This document shows, piece by piece, positions 1 to 10,969 of a stretch of 33,326 bases of DNA. The position numbers and the translations under genes are program-made. Each line of letters opens with the position of its first letter. Position 1 is the first letter of the stretch. The DNA lies in assembly GCA_021814605.1 (NCBI GenBank), contig JAKAIB010000004.1, positions 1 to 33,326 on the forward strand, given 5' to 3'. The stretch comes from Pseudomonadota bacterium (lineage in GTDB: Bacteria; Pseudomonadota; Gammaproteobacteria; Burkholderiales; Burkholderiaceae_C). The notes under the pieces were generated by a model, which saw nothing but the letters and a program-made list of their open reading frames with translations, was not told where the DNA came from and ran no database searches.

Positions 1-84
1 CCACTGACGGCCGAAGCGTGGGAGCCGCTGCCCGAGAACACCTTGCTGGTGCTGCGGCAGGGGGAGCTGCTGGAGCGCCTCTGA
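1..84 (+). CDS. C-terminal fragment of an unidentified CDS (…PLTAEAWEPLPENTLLVLRQGELLERL*)
   Basis: Open frame from the first base of the window to TGA at 82-84; too short to assign a family. Confidence 0.5.
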   Translation, partial: PLTAEAWEPLPENTLLVLRQGELLERL

Positions 85-193
85 CGCGGATCCGCAGGCG
101 CCGGACCGCGCGACGCCGCGATACCTGTCGATACGACTGCGCCGCATGGCCCCTGCTAAATTTCCGCCCGTTTCGTTGCCCCATCCCCTGCTC

Positions 194-790
194 ATGAATC
201 AATCCGTCCACCGCATCCGCCCCTTCATCCGCGCAATCGGCGTGCTGGCGTTCAGCCTGGTCGCGCTGCTGCCGCGCATCACCTGGGCCTCCGGCATCGA
301 CGGCATCGGGAACTGGTTCGCAGACACCTGGAACACCGCGGTCGACACCGCCCGCCACGGCAAGGACGATCTCTATTTCGACGGCTACACCTGGCACGAT
401 CCCGGAACCTACACCGCGGCGAAACGCGCCACGCTCAACTCGCACGCCTGGGGAATCGGCTGGGGCCGGCACCGGATGGATGCCAACGGCAACGAGGACA
501 TGGTCTACGCCATGATGTTCTCCGATTCGCACTGGAACGCCGAGCCCATCGTCGGGTATGCCCACCAGCTGATGTGGAACAACGGCCACCTGATCGGCTT
601 CGGGCTGGGCTACACCCTGGCCGTGACCTCCCGCGCCGACATCTTCAACAACATCCCGTTCCCTCTCGCCCTGCCGCTGGCTTCGGTCCGGATCGGGCCG
701 GTGTCGATCTACGGAACCTTCATTCCGCGGGTGAACAACAACTTCAACAACGGCAACGTGGCGTTCTTCTTCGCCCGCTACGAATTCTGA
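194..790 (+). CDS. pagP: Lipid A palmitoyltransferase PagP-like outer-membrane protein
   Basis: Signal peptide followed by PagP signatures: YTWHDP, WGIGWGRHRMDANGNEDMVYAMMFSDSHWNAEPIVGYAH, FPLALPLASVRIGPVSIYGTFIPRVNNN…GNVAFFFARYEF. Start placed at the in-frame ATG at 194, before the signal peptide. Confidence 0.9.
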   Translation: MNQSVHRIRPFIRAIGVLAFSLVALLPRITWASGIDGIGNWFADTWNTAVDTARHGKDDLYFDGYTWHDPGTYTAAKRATLNSHAWGIGWGRHRMDANGNEDMVYAMMFSDSHWNAEPIVGYAHQLMWNNGHLIGFGLGYTLAVTSRADIFNNIPFPLALPLASVRIGPVSIYGTFIPRVNNNFNNGNVAFFFARYEF

Positions 791-851
791 AGCGGCAGCG
801 GCCGACGCGGCCGTCTCCTACAATGCCGGGTCGTTCCGCGATCCGCGCATC

Positions 852-1979
852 ATGCCTCTGTCCAGCGTTCCCGAAATCATCTCCGAACTCCAGGCCGGCC
901 GGATGGTCGTGCTGGTCGACGAGGAGGACCGCGAGAACGAAGGCGACCTGATCCTCGCGGCCGAACACGTGACGCCGCAGGCGATCAACTTCATGGCAAC
1001 GCATGCGCGCGGGCTGATCTGCCTGACCCTGACCCGCGAGCGCTGCAACCGGCTCGGGCTGCGCCACATGGTCGAGCACAACCGCTCGTCGCACGGCACC
1101 GCATTCACCGCGTCGATCGAAGCCGCCGAAGGCGTGACCACCGGCATCTCCGCGGCCGACCGCGCCCGCACCGTCCAGGCCGCGGTGGCGCGCAATGCCC
1201 GGCCGAGCGACATCGTCCAGCCGGGCCACATCTTTCCGCTGATGGCCGCCGACGGCGGGGTGCTGATGCGGGCCGGGCATACCGAGGCCGGCTGCGACCT
1301 CGCCGCGCTCGCCGGGTTCGAACCGGCCGCGGTGATCTGCGAAGTGATGAATCCCGACGGCACGATGGCGCGGCTGCCCGACCTGGAACGCTTCGCCGCC
1401 GAACACGGATTGAAGATCGGCGCCATCGCCGACCTGATCGAATACCGCAGCCGCACCGAGACGCTGGTGCGGCGCACCGGCGAACACCCGCTGCAGACCC
1501 CGTTCGGCGCCATGCGCTGCGTGACCTACACCGACAGTGCGGCGAACGGCCTGCACCTCGCGCTAGTCCACGGCGAGCCGGCTGCCCGTCCGGCGCCGCT
1601 GGTGCGGGTCCACGAGCCGCTGTCGGTGCTCGACCTGCTCGATGCCCGCGGCGCCCGACATTCCTGGAACCTGCCACAGGCGCTGCAGCGGATCGTCGCC
1701 GAGGGCGCCGGCGTCGCCGTGCTGCTCAATTGCGGCGAGTCGGCGCAGCAGCTCGGCGCCCAGTTCCAGCGGCTGCTGCAGCCGGCACCGGCACCGTCGA
1801 AGACCGGCGTCGCCGCGCTGCGCGACTACGGCATCGGCGCACAGATCCTGCGCGATCTCGGCATCGGCCCGATGCGCCTCCTCGGCCAGCCGCGCAAGAT
1901 GCCGAGCATGGTCGGCTACGGACTGGAGATCGTCGGTTTCGAGCCGGCACCGGCCCCGTTAGCAGCGCCAGGCGCGTAA
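852..1979 (+). CDS. ribBX: 3,4-dihydroxy-2-butanone-4-phosphate synthase fused to a degenerate GTP cyclohydrolase II domain (RibBX type)
   Basis: N-terminus is canonical RibB ([39 protein letters not shown]). The C-terminus aligns with RibA ([41 protein letters not shown]) but lacks the zinc-binding Cys triad and the RQEGRGIGL motif. Confidence 0.92.
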   Translation: MPLSSVPEIISELQAGRMVVLVDEEDRENEGDLILAAEHVTPQAINFMATHARGLICLTLTRERCNRLGLRHMVEHNRSSHGTAFTASIEAAEGVTTGISAADRARTVQAAVARNARPSDIVQPGHIFPLMAADGGVLMRAGHTEAGCDLAALAGFEPAAVICEVMNPDGTMARLPDLERFAAEHGLKIGAIADLIEYRSRTETLVRRTGEHPLQTPFGAMRCVTYTDSAANGLHLALVHGEPAARPAPLVRVHEPLSVLDLLDARGARHSWNLPQALQRIVAEGAGVAVLLNCGESAQQLGAQFQRLLQPAPAPSKTGVAALRDYGIGAQILRDLGIGPMRLLGQPRKMPSMVGYGLEIVGFEPAPAPLAAPGA

Positions 1980-2046
1980 GCTGCGCGCTTCGGGCCCCGC
2001 GCTGCGCGCGGTTTCGCTGTTTTCCTTCGCCTTCCCTTCGACGACC

Positions 2047-2523
2047 ATGCAAGACGCCCAGGTTCGAACCCTTCCCGAGCAACTCGACGGCCACGACCTG
2101 CGCATCGCCGTGGTGCAGGCCCGGTTCAATGTCCACCTCACCGACCGCCTTGCGCAGTCCTGCCTCGAGGAGCTGCAGCGACTGGGCGTCGCCGAGGACG
2201 ACATCGTGCTGCACTCCGTCCCCGGGGCGCTCGAACTGCCGGTGGCGCTGCAGGCGCTGGCCGTCGGCGGCGAGTTCGACGCGCTGATCGCGCTCGGCTG
2301 CGTGATCCGCGGCGACACCTATCACTTCGAGGTGGTCTGCAACACCTCGGCTGCCGGAATCGCGCAGGTCGCGCTCGACCACGGTGTGCCGGTGGCCAAC
2401 GGCGTGCTCACCGTCGAGGACGAGGACCAGGCGATCGAACGCCTCGACAAGGGCGCTGAATGCGCGCGGGTGGCCGTCGAGATGGCCAACCTGCTGATCG
2501 ACCTGAGCGACGACGACGAATGA
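2047..2523 (+). CDS. ribH: 6,7-dimethyl-8-ribityllumazine synthase
   Basis: [45 protein letters not shown]…[20 protein letters not shown]: classic lumazine synthase motifs. Confidence 0.97.
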   Translation: MQDAQVRTLPEQLDGHDLRIAVVQARFNVHLTDRLAQSCLEELQRLGVAEDDIVLHSVPGALELPVALQALAVGGEFDALIALGCVIRGDTYHFEVVCNTSAAGIAQVALDHGVPVANGVLTVEDEDQAIERLDKGAECARVAVEMANLLIDLSDDDE

Positions 2524-3101
2524 GCAGTCCCGCATCCGCACCGAAGAGCGCGCGCCGCAAGTCGCGCGAACTCGCGTTCCAAGGCATCTACGAATGGCTG
2601 CTGTCCGGCAGCGATCCGGGCGCGATCGAGGCCTTCCTGCACGAGCGCTACCCGACGATCAAGCTCGACGAGGCGCACTTCCAGTCGCTGCTGCACGGCG
2701 TGCTGCGCGACGCCGGAATGCTCGACGCGCTGATCCAGCCGCACATCGACCGCAAGACCGCCGAACTCTCGCCGGTCGAACACGCCCTGCTGCTGCTCGG
2801 CACCTTCGAACTGCAGCAGCACGTCGACGTCCCCTACCGGGTCGTGATCAACGAGGCGGTGGAACTGGGCAAGGTCTACGGCGGCACCGACGGCTACCGC
2901 TACGTCAACGGCGTGCTCGACCGCGTCGCCGCACAGCTGCGGCCGCTCGAGGTACAGGCGGCAAACGCATCGCACCCGCAGCCTGCGCCGGAGGCGCCAT
3001 CCAACGCGCCGCAACCGGGGCCGTTCGCGCACATCCCGGTCAGCCACAAGTCGCACCGTACGGCACCGCGCCGCAGCGCCGGCCCGCGACGCAACGGCTG
3101 A
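2520..3101 (+). CDS. nusB: Transcription antitermination factor NusB with a C-terminal low-complexity extension
   Basis: [21 protein letters not shown]…[55 protein letters not shown] at 2520 overlaps the ribH stop (ATGA). Confidence 0.95.
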   Translation: MSSPASAPKSARRKSRELAFQGIYEWLLSGSDPGAIEAFLHERYPTIKLDEAHFQSLLHGVLRDAGMLDALIQPHIDRKTAELSPVEHALLLLGTFELQQHVDVPYRVVINEAVELGKVYGGTDGYRYVNGVLDRVAAQLRPLEVQAANASHPQPAPEAPSNAPQPGPFAHIPVSHKSHRTAPRRSAGPRRNG

Positions 3102-3131
3102 TCCTGTCTTCCTTTGCAGCCACGTTTTCCG

Positions 3132-4334
3132 ATGCGCCTCGCCCAACGCAACCACTCGATCGAACCCTTCTACGTGATGGACGTGGTCCGCGCGGCCGCG
3201 CAGCAGCAGGCGCAATGGGACGCGCAGGGGCGGCGCATGATTCACCTCAGCGTCGGCGAACCCGACTTCACCGCCCCGCCGCCGGTGATCGAAGCAGCGC
3301 AGCGCGCGCTGCGCGACGGCCGCACCGGGTATACGCTGGCCCCCGGACTGCCAGCGCTGCGTGAACGCATCGCAGCGCATTACGCGCAGGTGCACGGCGT
3401 CGACGTCGATCCGTCGCGGGTGTTCGTCACCGCCGGCGCCTCGGGCGCGCTGACCCTGGCGAGCCTGCTGCTGTTCGATCCGGGCGACGAGGTGCTGATG
3501 CCCGACCCCAGCTACCCGTGCAACAAGAACTTCGTCGCTGCCGCGGGAGCCCGGGCGCGCATGCTGCCCGCCCCGGCGGCGCAGCGCTTTCAGCTCACCG
3601 CGGCCGAGGTCGAAGCCGCCTGGTCCGAGCGCACCGCCGGCGTCCTGCTGGCATCGCCGTCGAATCCCACCGGCACATCGATCGCCGCCGACGAACTGCG
3701 CCACATCGCGGAGGTGGTGCGCCGGCGCGGCGGCGTGACCATCGTCGACGAGATCTACCTCGGCCTGAGCTACGCGGACCAGCCGGGCACTGGCGGTTCG
3801 CCGTTCGGCCGCACCGCGCTGCATGCCGGCGACGACGTGGTCACGGTCAACAGCTTCTCGAAATACTTCCAGATGACCGGCTGGCGGCTGGGCTGGCTCG
3901 TGGTGCCGCCCGATCTGGCCGCGCCGCTCGAACGCCTCGCCGGCAACCTGTTCATCTGCGCCAGCAGCATCGCCCAGCATGCGGCGCTCGCCTGCTTCGA
4001 ACCGGACTCTCTCGCCGAATACGAACGACGCCGTGCCGAGTTCGGCCGCCGGCGCGACCTGATCGTTCCCGGGCTGGACGCCCTCGGCCTCGACGTGCCG
4101 GTGCATCCGGACGGCGCGTTCTACGTCTACGCCGACTGCTCGCGCTTCAGCGCGGACAGCTGGGATTTCTGCTTCGACGTCATGCGCGAGACCGGCGTGG
4201 TGCTGGTGCCGGGCAAGGATTTCGGCACGGCCGAACCGCAGCGCTATTTCCGGCTCAGCTACGCCAACACGGTCGACAACCTCAACGAGGCCCTCGACCG
4301 GCTGCGCGGCTACCTGGAGCGCAAGGCGGCATGA
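3132..4334 (+). CDS. PLP-dependent aminotransferase, class I/II fold
   Basis: SVGEPDF, GYTLAPGLPALRERIA, ASPSNPTGT, VDEIYLGLSY, NSFSKYFQMTGWRLGW (PLP lysine), RLSYANTVDNLNEALDRL. The tracked TTG start at 3114 is possible; ATG at 3132 is preferred. Confidence 0.93.
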   Translation: MRLAQRNHSIEPFYVMDVVRAAAQQQAQWDAQGRRMIHLSVGEPDFTAPPPVIEAAQRALRDGRTGYTLAPGLPALRERIAAHYAQVHGVDVDPSRVFVTAGASGALTLASLLLFDPGDEVLMPDPSYPCNKNFVAAAGARARMLPAPAAQRFQLTAAEVEAAWSERTAGVLLASPSNPTGTSIAADELRHIAEVVRRRGGVTIVDEIYLGLSYADQPGTGGSPFGRTALHAGDDVVTVNSFSKYFQMTGWRLGWLVVPPDLAAPLERLAGNLFICASSIAQHAALACFEPDSLAEYERRRAEFGRRRDLIVPGLDALGLDVPVHPDGAFYVYADCSRFSADSWDFCFDVMRETGVVLVPGKDFGTAEPQRYFRLSYANTVDNLNEALDRLRGYLERKAA

Positions 4335-4789
4335 GCGACAACAGCGGCGCGTCGGCCGCTCCACGGACCTTCGACTGGCCGGTGCGGGTCTACTGGGAAG
4401 ACACCGATGCCGGCGGCATCGTCTACTACGCCAACTACCTGAAGTTCTTCGAGCGGGCCCGCACCGAATGGCTGCGCGCCCTGGCGGTATCGCAGTCGGC
4501 GCTCGCCGCCGATCCCGGGCTGGTGTTCGTCGTCGCCGAGGTGAACCTGCGCTATCGCGCGCCGGCACGACTCGACGATCTGCTGCAGCTGCAGCTGCAG
4601 GTGCAGGAACTCGGGACGGCGCACATCACCCTGGCGCAGCAGGCCTGGCGGCTGGACGGCGACGGCGAGCCGCAGCGCCGGCTTGCCGAGGCAACCGTGC
4701 GGGTCGGCTGCGTGGAGGTCGCCAATCTGCGACCGGCACGCATCCCGGCCGATGTGTGCGCCGCGGTCTCGCCCTGGGTCGCGGGCTGA
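4331..4789 (+). CDS. ybgC: Tol-Pal system-associated acyl-CoA thioesterase YbgC
   Basis: Hot-dog thioesterase motif VYWEDTDAGGIVYYANYLKFFERARTEWLR; ATGA overlap with the upstream aminotransferase; directly upstream of tolQ. Confidence 0.94.
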   Translation: MSDNSGASAAPRTFDWPVRVYWEDTDAGGIVYYANYLKFFERARTEWLRALAVSQSALAADPGLVFVVAEVNLRYRAPARLDDLLQLQLQVQELGTAHITLAQQAWRLDGDGEPQRRLAEATVRVGCVEVANLRPARIPADVCAAVSPWVAG

Positions 4790-4976
4790 CCCCACCCGTC
4801 GCATCGCCGCGACACACTGCGCACCCGTGCCGGACTGCCGATGAACCTTTCGCCGCGCCACAGGTCTTTCCGACGGACGATCGCTGGTTTCCACACCGCC
4901 GGAACAAGCTTTTGATGTAATACGACCCGACGCCCGGTCCGCGCCACGGCACGATCGCCTTCTCCCTCCCTTCCCC

Positions 4977-5705
<729 letters not shown>

Positions 5706-5797
5706 GATGCACGTTTCCCCACGCGCAGCGCATCGGCAGCCGGCCCGCGGCCTGCGGGGCGCCGGGCTTCGGCAGGCATTCACGGGCGGGGTCTGAC

Positions 5798-6264
<467 letters not shown>

Positions 6265-6268
<4 letters not shown>

Positions 6269-7227
6269 GCAGCATCTCGCGACTGCCGCCGGACGACGCG
6301 GCGCTGCGCCCCCCGCACGAACGGGGCACGCCGCGCGCGTTCGTGCTCGCAGCGTTGTTCCACCTGCTGCTCATCGCGCTGATCGCGTTCGGCGTGCATT
6401 GGCGCAGCCACGCGCCCGATGCGATCGAGGCCGAGTTGTGGTCGCCGACGGTACAGGTGGCGGCCCCCCGGCCGACCGCGCCACTGGAACACCACGCACC
6501 GCAGCCCCATCCCCGGCCGCAAACGCCGCCGCCGCAACCGGCACCCCAGCCGCAGCCGCAGCAGCCCAGCCATGCCGACATCGTCCTGCAGCGCCAGCGC
6601 GAGCTCGCCGCCTTGAAGCAGAAGCAGCGAGAGGAACAGCTGGCGCTCGAGCAGCAGCGCAAGCTGCGGGCGCAGCAGCGCGCCGAGCAGCAGCGGCTCG
6701 CCGAGCAGAAGGCACAACAGCAGGCGGAGCAGCGCCGCCTGCAGCAGCAGCGCGAGCAGCAGGAAAAGGAACGCCAGCAGAAGCTCGCCGAGCAGAAGAA
6801 GAAGCAGGAAGAGCGCAAACGCCTCGAACAGCAGCAGGCCCAACTGGCCGCGTCGTCGCGCGACGATTACATGAAGCAGCTGATGGCGCAGGCCGGCACC
6901 GGCGCGGCCAACAGCACGGGCACGGCAGCCCGCAGTTCCGGCCCGTCGGGCGCCTACGCCGCGCGAATCGCCGGTCTAGTGAAGCAGAACGTGATCTTTC
7001 CGGAGATCAACCAGATCAGCGGCGATCCGAAGGTGGTCATCACCGTGCGTCTCGACCCCAATTCCGGCGAGGTGCTGGGCTCGACGATCACGCGGTCCAG
7101 CGGGGTTCCGAGCTGGGATCAGGCCGTGCTGCGCGCCATCCAGCGCGTCGGCCACTTTCCGCCCGACGAGCACGGCCAGTGGTACACGCCGATGGAAATC
7201 AAGGCCGGCCCGCGCGACCCGTCCTGA
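6265..7227 (+). CDS. tolA: TolA, TM anchor + long Gln/Lys/Arg-rich helix + C-terminal TolA/TonB-like domain
   Basis: GTG start overlaps the tolR stop (GTGA). One N-terminal TM, QRQRELAALKQKQREEQLALEQQRK… coiled coil, and C-terminal YAARIAGLVKQNVIFPEINQISGDPKVVITVRLDPNSGEVLGSTITRSSG. Confidence 0.94.
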
Positions 7228-7232
7228 CGCCA

Positions 7233-7253
7233 GCGCCGCCTCTCGCGCGGCGC
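7233..7253. terminator. Candidate intercistronic hairpin between convergent tolA and dnaE
   Basis: GCGCCGC (7233-7239) / loop CTCTCGC / GCGGCGC (7247-7253), a 7-bp perfect stem filling the short gap between the tolA stop (7227) and dnaE stop (7255). No U-tract. Confidence 0.35.
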
Positions 7254-7254
7254 G

Positions 7255-10200
7255 TCAACCGCCCGGCCGGTCGTAGAGCACCACGGCCTGTCCGTCCACC
7301 GCGACACGCGCCAAATCGGCCAGCGCGGCGTCGCTCGGTTCGGGACGGACGGCGTCCACCCGCAGGCTGACCCGCGCACCGCCGCGCTCGACGTCGAGCA
7401 GCAGCGGCAGCCCGGTGTCGCTGGCATGTTGCCGCGCAACCTCGGCCAGCGGCGCCGCGGTGCTGCTTCCGTTGAGCTTGACCCGGATGCACCGGCCGAG
7501 GCGCGCCCGTGCCTCGTCGAGCGTCCAGACCGTGTCGGCGTTGAAGCGCAGCCCACCGTTGAAGCGGTCGGTCTGCGCCTTGCCGCGTAGGACCAGGAGT
7601 GCATCGTCGCGCAGGCGGTCGCGCACCGTTTCGAGCAGGCTGTCGCCGATGACGATTTCGAGCGCTCCGGAGCGATCTTCCAAGGTGAGGATGGCAATGC
7701 GGCCGCGCTGCGACTGCACCAGCCGCACGCCAGCGGCAATGCCAGCGATGATCACCGGCTCGCGCGAATCGACCAGTTCCGCCAGCGGCGTGCGCGCAAA
7801 CTGCCGCACCTCGGCGGCGCTGGCGTCGAACAGATGGCCGCTGAGGAAGTAGCCGATCGCGGTCTTCTCGTTGGACAGCCGGGTCCGCAAGTCCCACGGT
7901 TCTACCGCGGGCAGTGCCGGCTCGCCCGCCGGGTTGCTGCCGTCCGCGACATCGGCGTCGGCGGCGAACACGTCGAACAGCCCGGCCTGCTGCCGCGCCG
8001 CGTCCTGCTGCGCCGCGTAATCCATCGCCGTCTCGACCGCGGCAAGCACGGCGGCCCGCTCGGGATGGAGCGAGTCGAACGCCCCCGCACGCACCAGCGC
8101 CTCGAGCACCCGCTTGTTGATGCGGCTGCGGTCGACGCGCGCGGCGAAGTCGAACAAGGACGCGAACGGCCGCTCCTGCCGCGCCGCGACCATCGCCTCG
8201 ACCGCCGCCTGTCCGTTGCCCTTGATCGCCCCGAGCGCGTAACGAATGGTCCGGGCATCGACCGGATCGAACCGCCACTGCGACGCGTTGACGTCGGGCG
8301 GCAGCACGGCGATGCCGCGGGCCTGGGCGTCGTCGACCAGGATCTTGAGCTTGTCGGTATCGTCGAGCGCGATGCTCATGTTGGCGGCGAGGAATTCCGC
8401 CGGGTAATGCGCCTTCATCCAGGCCGTCTGCACCGCAAGCAGCGCGTAGGCCGCGGCATGCGACTTGTTGAAGCCGTAGCCGGCGAACTTCTCCATCAGG
8501 TCGAAGATCTCGTTCGCCTTCTCCGGAGCAATGCCGTTCCGGGCCGCCCCCTCGGCGAAGATGCCGCGGTGCTTGGCCATCTCCTCGGGCTTCTTCTTGC
8601 CCATCGCGCGGCGCAGCAGGTCGGCGCCACCGAGCGAGTAGCCGCCGATCACCTGCGCGACCTGCATCACCTGCTCCTGGTAGACCATGATGCCGTAGGT
8701 CTCCTCGAGCACCGGCGCCATGCGCGGATCGGGATAGTCGACCGCTTCCTTCCCGGCCTTGCGCTGGCAATAGCTGGGAATGAGGTCCATCGGCCCGGGG
8801 CGGTAGAGCGCAACCAGCGCGATGATGTCCTCGAAACGGTCGGGCCGGGCGTCACGCAGCATGCCCTGCATGCCGCGCGATTCCAGCTGGAACACGGCGA
8901 CGGTGTCGCCCTGGGCCATCAGCCGATAGCTGGCCGGATCGTCGAGCGGAATGTCCTCCAGCCGGAAATCCGCGCGGTCGGCGTGGTTGCGCCGGATGTG
9001 CTGCGCCGCCAGCTCGAGGATGGTCAGCGTCGCCAGTCCCAGGAAGTCGAACTTGACCAGACCGGCCGCCTCGACGTCGTCCTTGTCGTACTGCGACACG
9101 GCATCGGTGCTGCCCGGCTGGGCATACAGCGGACAGAAGTCGGTGAGCTTGCCCGGAGCGATCAGCACCCCTCCGGCATGCATGCCGATGTTGCGCGGCA
9201 GGCCTTCGAGCTGCTGGGCGAGGTCGAGCAGTTGCCGCACCTCCTCGTCCTCCTCGTAGCGCTGGGACAGCATCGGCTCCTGCTTGAGTGCGTCGGCGAT
9301 GGTGATGTGCTGGCCCGGCTTGGCCGGAATGAGCTTGGCGATCCCGTCGCAGAAGGTGTAGCTGAGATCGAGCACCCGGCCGACGTCACGTACCGCGGCA
9401 CGCGCCGCCATGGTGCCGAAGGTCGCGATCTGCGACACCGCATCAGCGCCGTACTTGCCCTTCACGTAGTCGATGACGCGGTCTCGGTTCTCCTGGCAGA
9501 AGTCGATGTCGAAGTCGGGCATCGACACCCGCTCCGGATTGAGGAAGCGCTCGAACAGCAGCGCGTATTCCAGGGGATCGAGATCGGTGATGCGCAGGCT
9601 GTAGGCCACCAGCGAACCCGCGCCCGAGCCGCGTCCCGGGCCTACCGGACAGCCGTTGTTCTTGGCCCAGTTGATGAAGTCGGCAACGATGAGGAAGTAG
9701 CCCTCGAAGCCCATCTTCCCGATGATGCCCAGCTCGTACTCCAGTCGCTCCCGGTAGCGGGGGCGCGCGGCATCGCGCCGGCCCGCGTCGGGGTAGAGCA
9801 CCGCGAGGCGCTGCTCCAGGCCGTCCTCGGCCTGTTGCCGGAAATAGTCCGCCGTCGTCATCCCGTGCGGGATCGGGAACAGCGGCAGCTGCGGCCGTCC
9901 CAGTTCAAGCACCAGGTTGCAGCGCTGCGCGACCGCGACGCTGTTGGCGACTGCGGAAGGCAGGTCGGAGAACAGCGACTCCATCTCCGACTGGGTCTTG
10001 AAGTACTGCTGTTCGGTGAAGCGACGCTGGCGGCGCGGATTGCCCAGCGTCTCGCCTTCGGCGATGCAGACCCGTGCCTCGTGGGCATCGAAATCCTCGC
10101 GCCGCAAAAACTGCACCGGATGCGTCGCCACCACCGGCAGGCCGAGCTCCGCTGCCATCGGCACCGCCGCCTGCACGTGCGGCTCGCAGGCGGCATGACC

Positions 10201-10719
10201 ACTGCGCTGCAGCTCGATGTAGAACCGGCCGTCGAACAGCGCGGCATGCCGGCGCGCCAGTTCCCGCGCGCCCGCGGCGTCGCCGCCCAGCAGCGCCTGC
10301 CCGATCGCCCCGTCGTGCGCCCCGGACAGCGCGATCAGCCCGTCGGCCAGCCCCTCCTCCAGCCACTCCCAGCGAACGACCGCCCGGGCGCGATGCTGGT
10401 TTTCCAGCCACGCGCGGCTGAGGAGCATGCACAGGTTGAGGTAGCCGCGCCCGTCCTGCACCAGCAGCAGCAACCGGCTCGGCTGCGCCTGCGGCGGCGT
10501 GTCGCGGCCGCTGACCAGGATGTCGCAACCGATGATGGGCTTGACCCCGGCGGCCCGCGCCGCCTTGTAGAACCGCACGGCGGCAAACAGGTTGTTGAGG
10601 TCGCTGATCGCCAGCGCCCCCTGCCCGTCGCCGGCAGCCGCCGGCACCATGTCATCGACCCGCAGCGCGCCGTCGACGATGGAATACTCGGTGTGGGTGC
10701 GCAGGTGGACGTACGGCAT
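7255..10719 (-). CDS. dnaE: DNA polymerase III alpha subunit
   Basis: Full-length 1154 aa: N-terminal PHP domain (MPYVHLRTHTEYSIVDGALRVDDMV), VGPGRGSGAGSLVAYSL, MPDFDIDFCQENRDRVIDYV, QEQVMQVAQVIGGYSLGGADLLRRAMGKKKPEEM, FNKSHAAAYALLAVQTAWMKAHYPAEF, C-terminal OB region. Confidence 0.98.
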   Translation of the reverse strand: MPYVHLRTHTEYSIVDGALRVDDMVPAAAGDGQGALAISDLNNLFAAVRFYKAARAAGVKPIIGCDILVSGRDTPPQAQPSRLLLLVQDGRGYLNLCMLLSRAWLENQHRARAVVRWEWLEEGLADGLIALSGAHDGAIGQALLGGDAAGARELARRHAALFDGRFYIELQRSGHAACEPHVQAAVPMAAELGLPVVATHPVQFLRREDFDAHEARVCIAEGETLGNPRRQRRFTEQQYFKTQSEMESLFSDLPSAVANSVAVAQRCNLVLELGRPQLPLFPIPHGMTTADYFRQQAEDGLEQRLAVLYPDAGRRDAARPRYRERLEYELGIIGKMGFEGYFLIVADFINWAKNNGCPVGPGRGSGAGSLVAYSLRITDLDPLEYALLFERFLNPERVSMPDFDIDFCQENRDRVIDYVKGKYGADAVSQIATFGTMAARAAVRDVGRVLDLSYTFCDGIAKLIPAKPGQHITIADALKQEPMLSQRYEEDEEVRQLLDLAQQLEGLPRNIGMHAGGVLIAPGKLTDFCPLYAQPGSTDAVSQYDKDDVEAAGLVKFDFLGLATLTILELAAQHIRRNHADRADFRLEDIPLDDPASYRLMAQGDTVAVFQLESRGMQGMLRDARPDRFEDIIALVALYRPGPMDLIPSYCQRKAGKEAVDYPDPRMAPVLEETYGIMVYQEQVMQVAQVIGGYSLGGADLLRRAMGKKKPEEMAKHRGIFAEGAARNGIAPEKANEIFDLMEKFAGYGFNKSHAAAYALLAVQTAWMKAHYPAEFLAANMSIALDDTDKLKILVDDAQARGIAVLPPDVNASQWRFDPVDARTIRYALGAIKGNGQAAVEAMVAARQERPFASLFDFAARVDRSRINKRVLEALVRAGAFDSLHPERAAVLAAVETAMDYAAQQDAARQQAGLFDVFAADADVADGSNPAGEPALPAVEPWDLRTRLSNEKTAIGYFLSGHLFDASAAEVRQFARTPLAELVDSREPVIIAGIAAGVRLVQSQRGRIAILTLEDRSGALEIVIGDSLLETVRDRLRDDALLVLRGKAQTDRFNGGLRFNADTVWTLDEARARLGRCIRVKLNGSSTAAPLAEVARQHASDTGLPLLLDVERGGARVSLRVDAVRPEPSDAALADLARVAVDGQAVVLYDRPGG

Positions 10720-10837
10720 GGAGGCATTCTAGGTCGGCCTCCGGCATCGCGGCCGGGGTCCCCGGATCCGCCCGGCGGCTTCCCACGGGCATCGAATTTG
10801 CTCACATCTGAAACCAATGTCGGCCTAGTTACTGCAA

Positions 10838-10867
10838 TTCGCAGGCATCGTCGGGGTCTGTTATGGT
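10838..10867 (+). promoter_or_regulatory. Candidate sigma70-type promoter for the antiporter operon
   Basis: TTCGCA (10838-10843), 18-bp spacer, TATGGT (10862-10867), about 100 bp upstream of the antiporter ATG. By-eye match only. Confidence 0.3.
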
Positions 10868-10969
10868 GTTCGGGTTTGGCGACCCGGTGTCATGCCGGGT
10901 CACCACCGACTGCCTTCCTCCGCACCTCGCCGCGGAGGCGGCGACTTACCGCACTGGAGAACTGCCCCG

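Noticed and set aside
1980-2046. FMN riboswitch between or before rib genes
   Set aside because: The 1980-2046 spacer and the 791-851 leader are too short for the conserved FMN aptamer. Only GC-rich short repeats (GCTGCGCGC twice) and a small CGGCCG hairpin are present.
3297-3314. 18-nt perfect palindrome GCGCAGCGCGCGCTGCGC
   Set aside because: No loop, low-complexity GC alternation inside the aminotransferase coding sequence (AAQRALRDG); expected from codon bias.
2322-4568. 748-aa minus-strand ORF
   Set aside because: Shadow frame opposite ribH, nusB and the aminotransferase, all of which have clear family motifs.
4568-4620. CTGCAG-type hexamer repeats
   Set aside because: In-frame LLQLQLQVQEL beta-strand of YbgC; explained by coding sequence.
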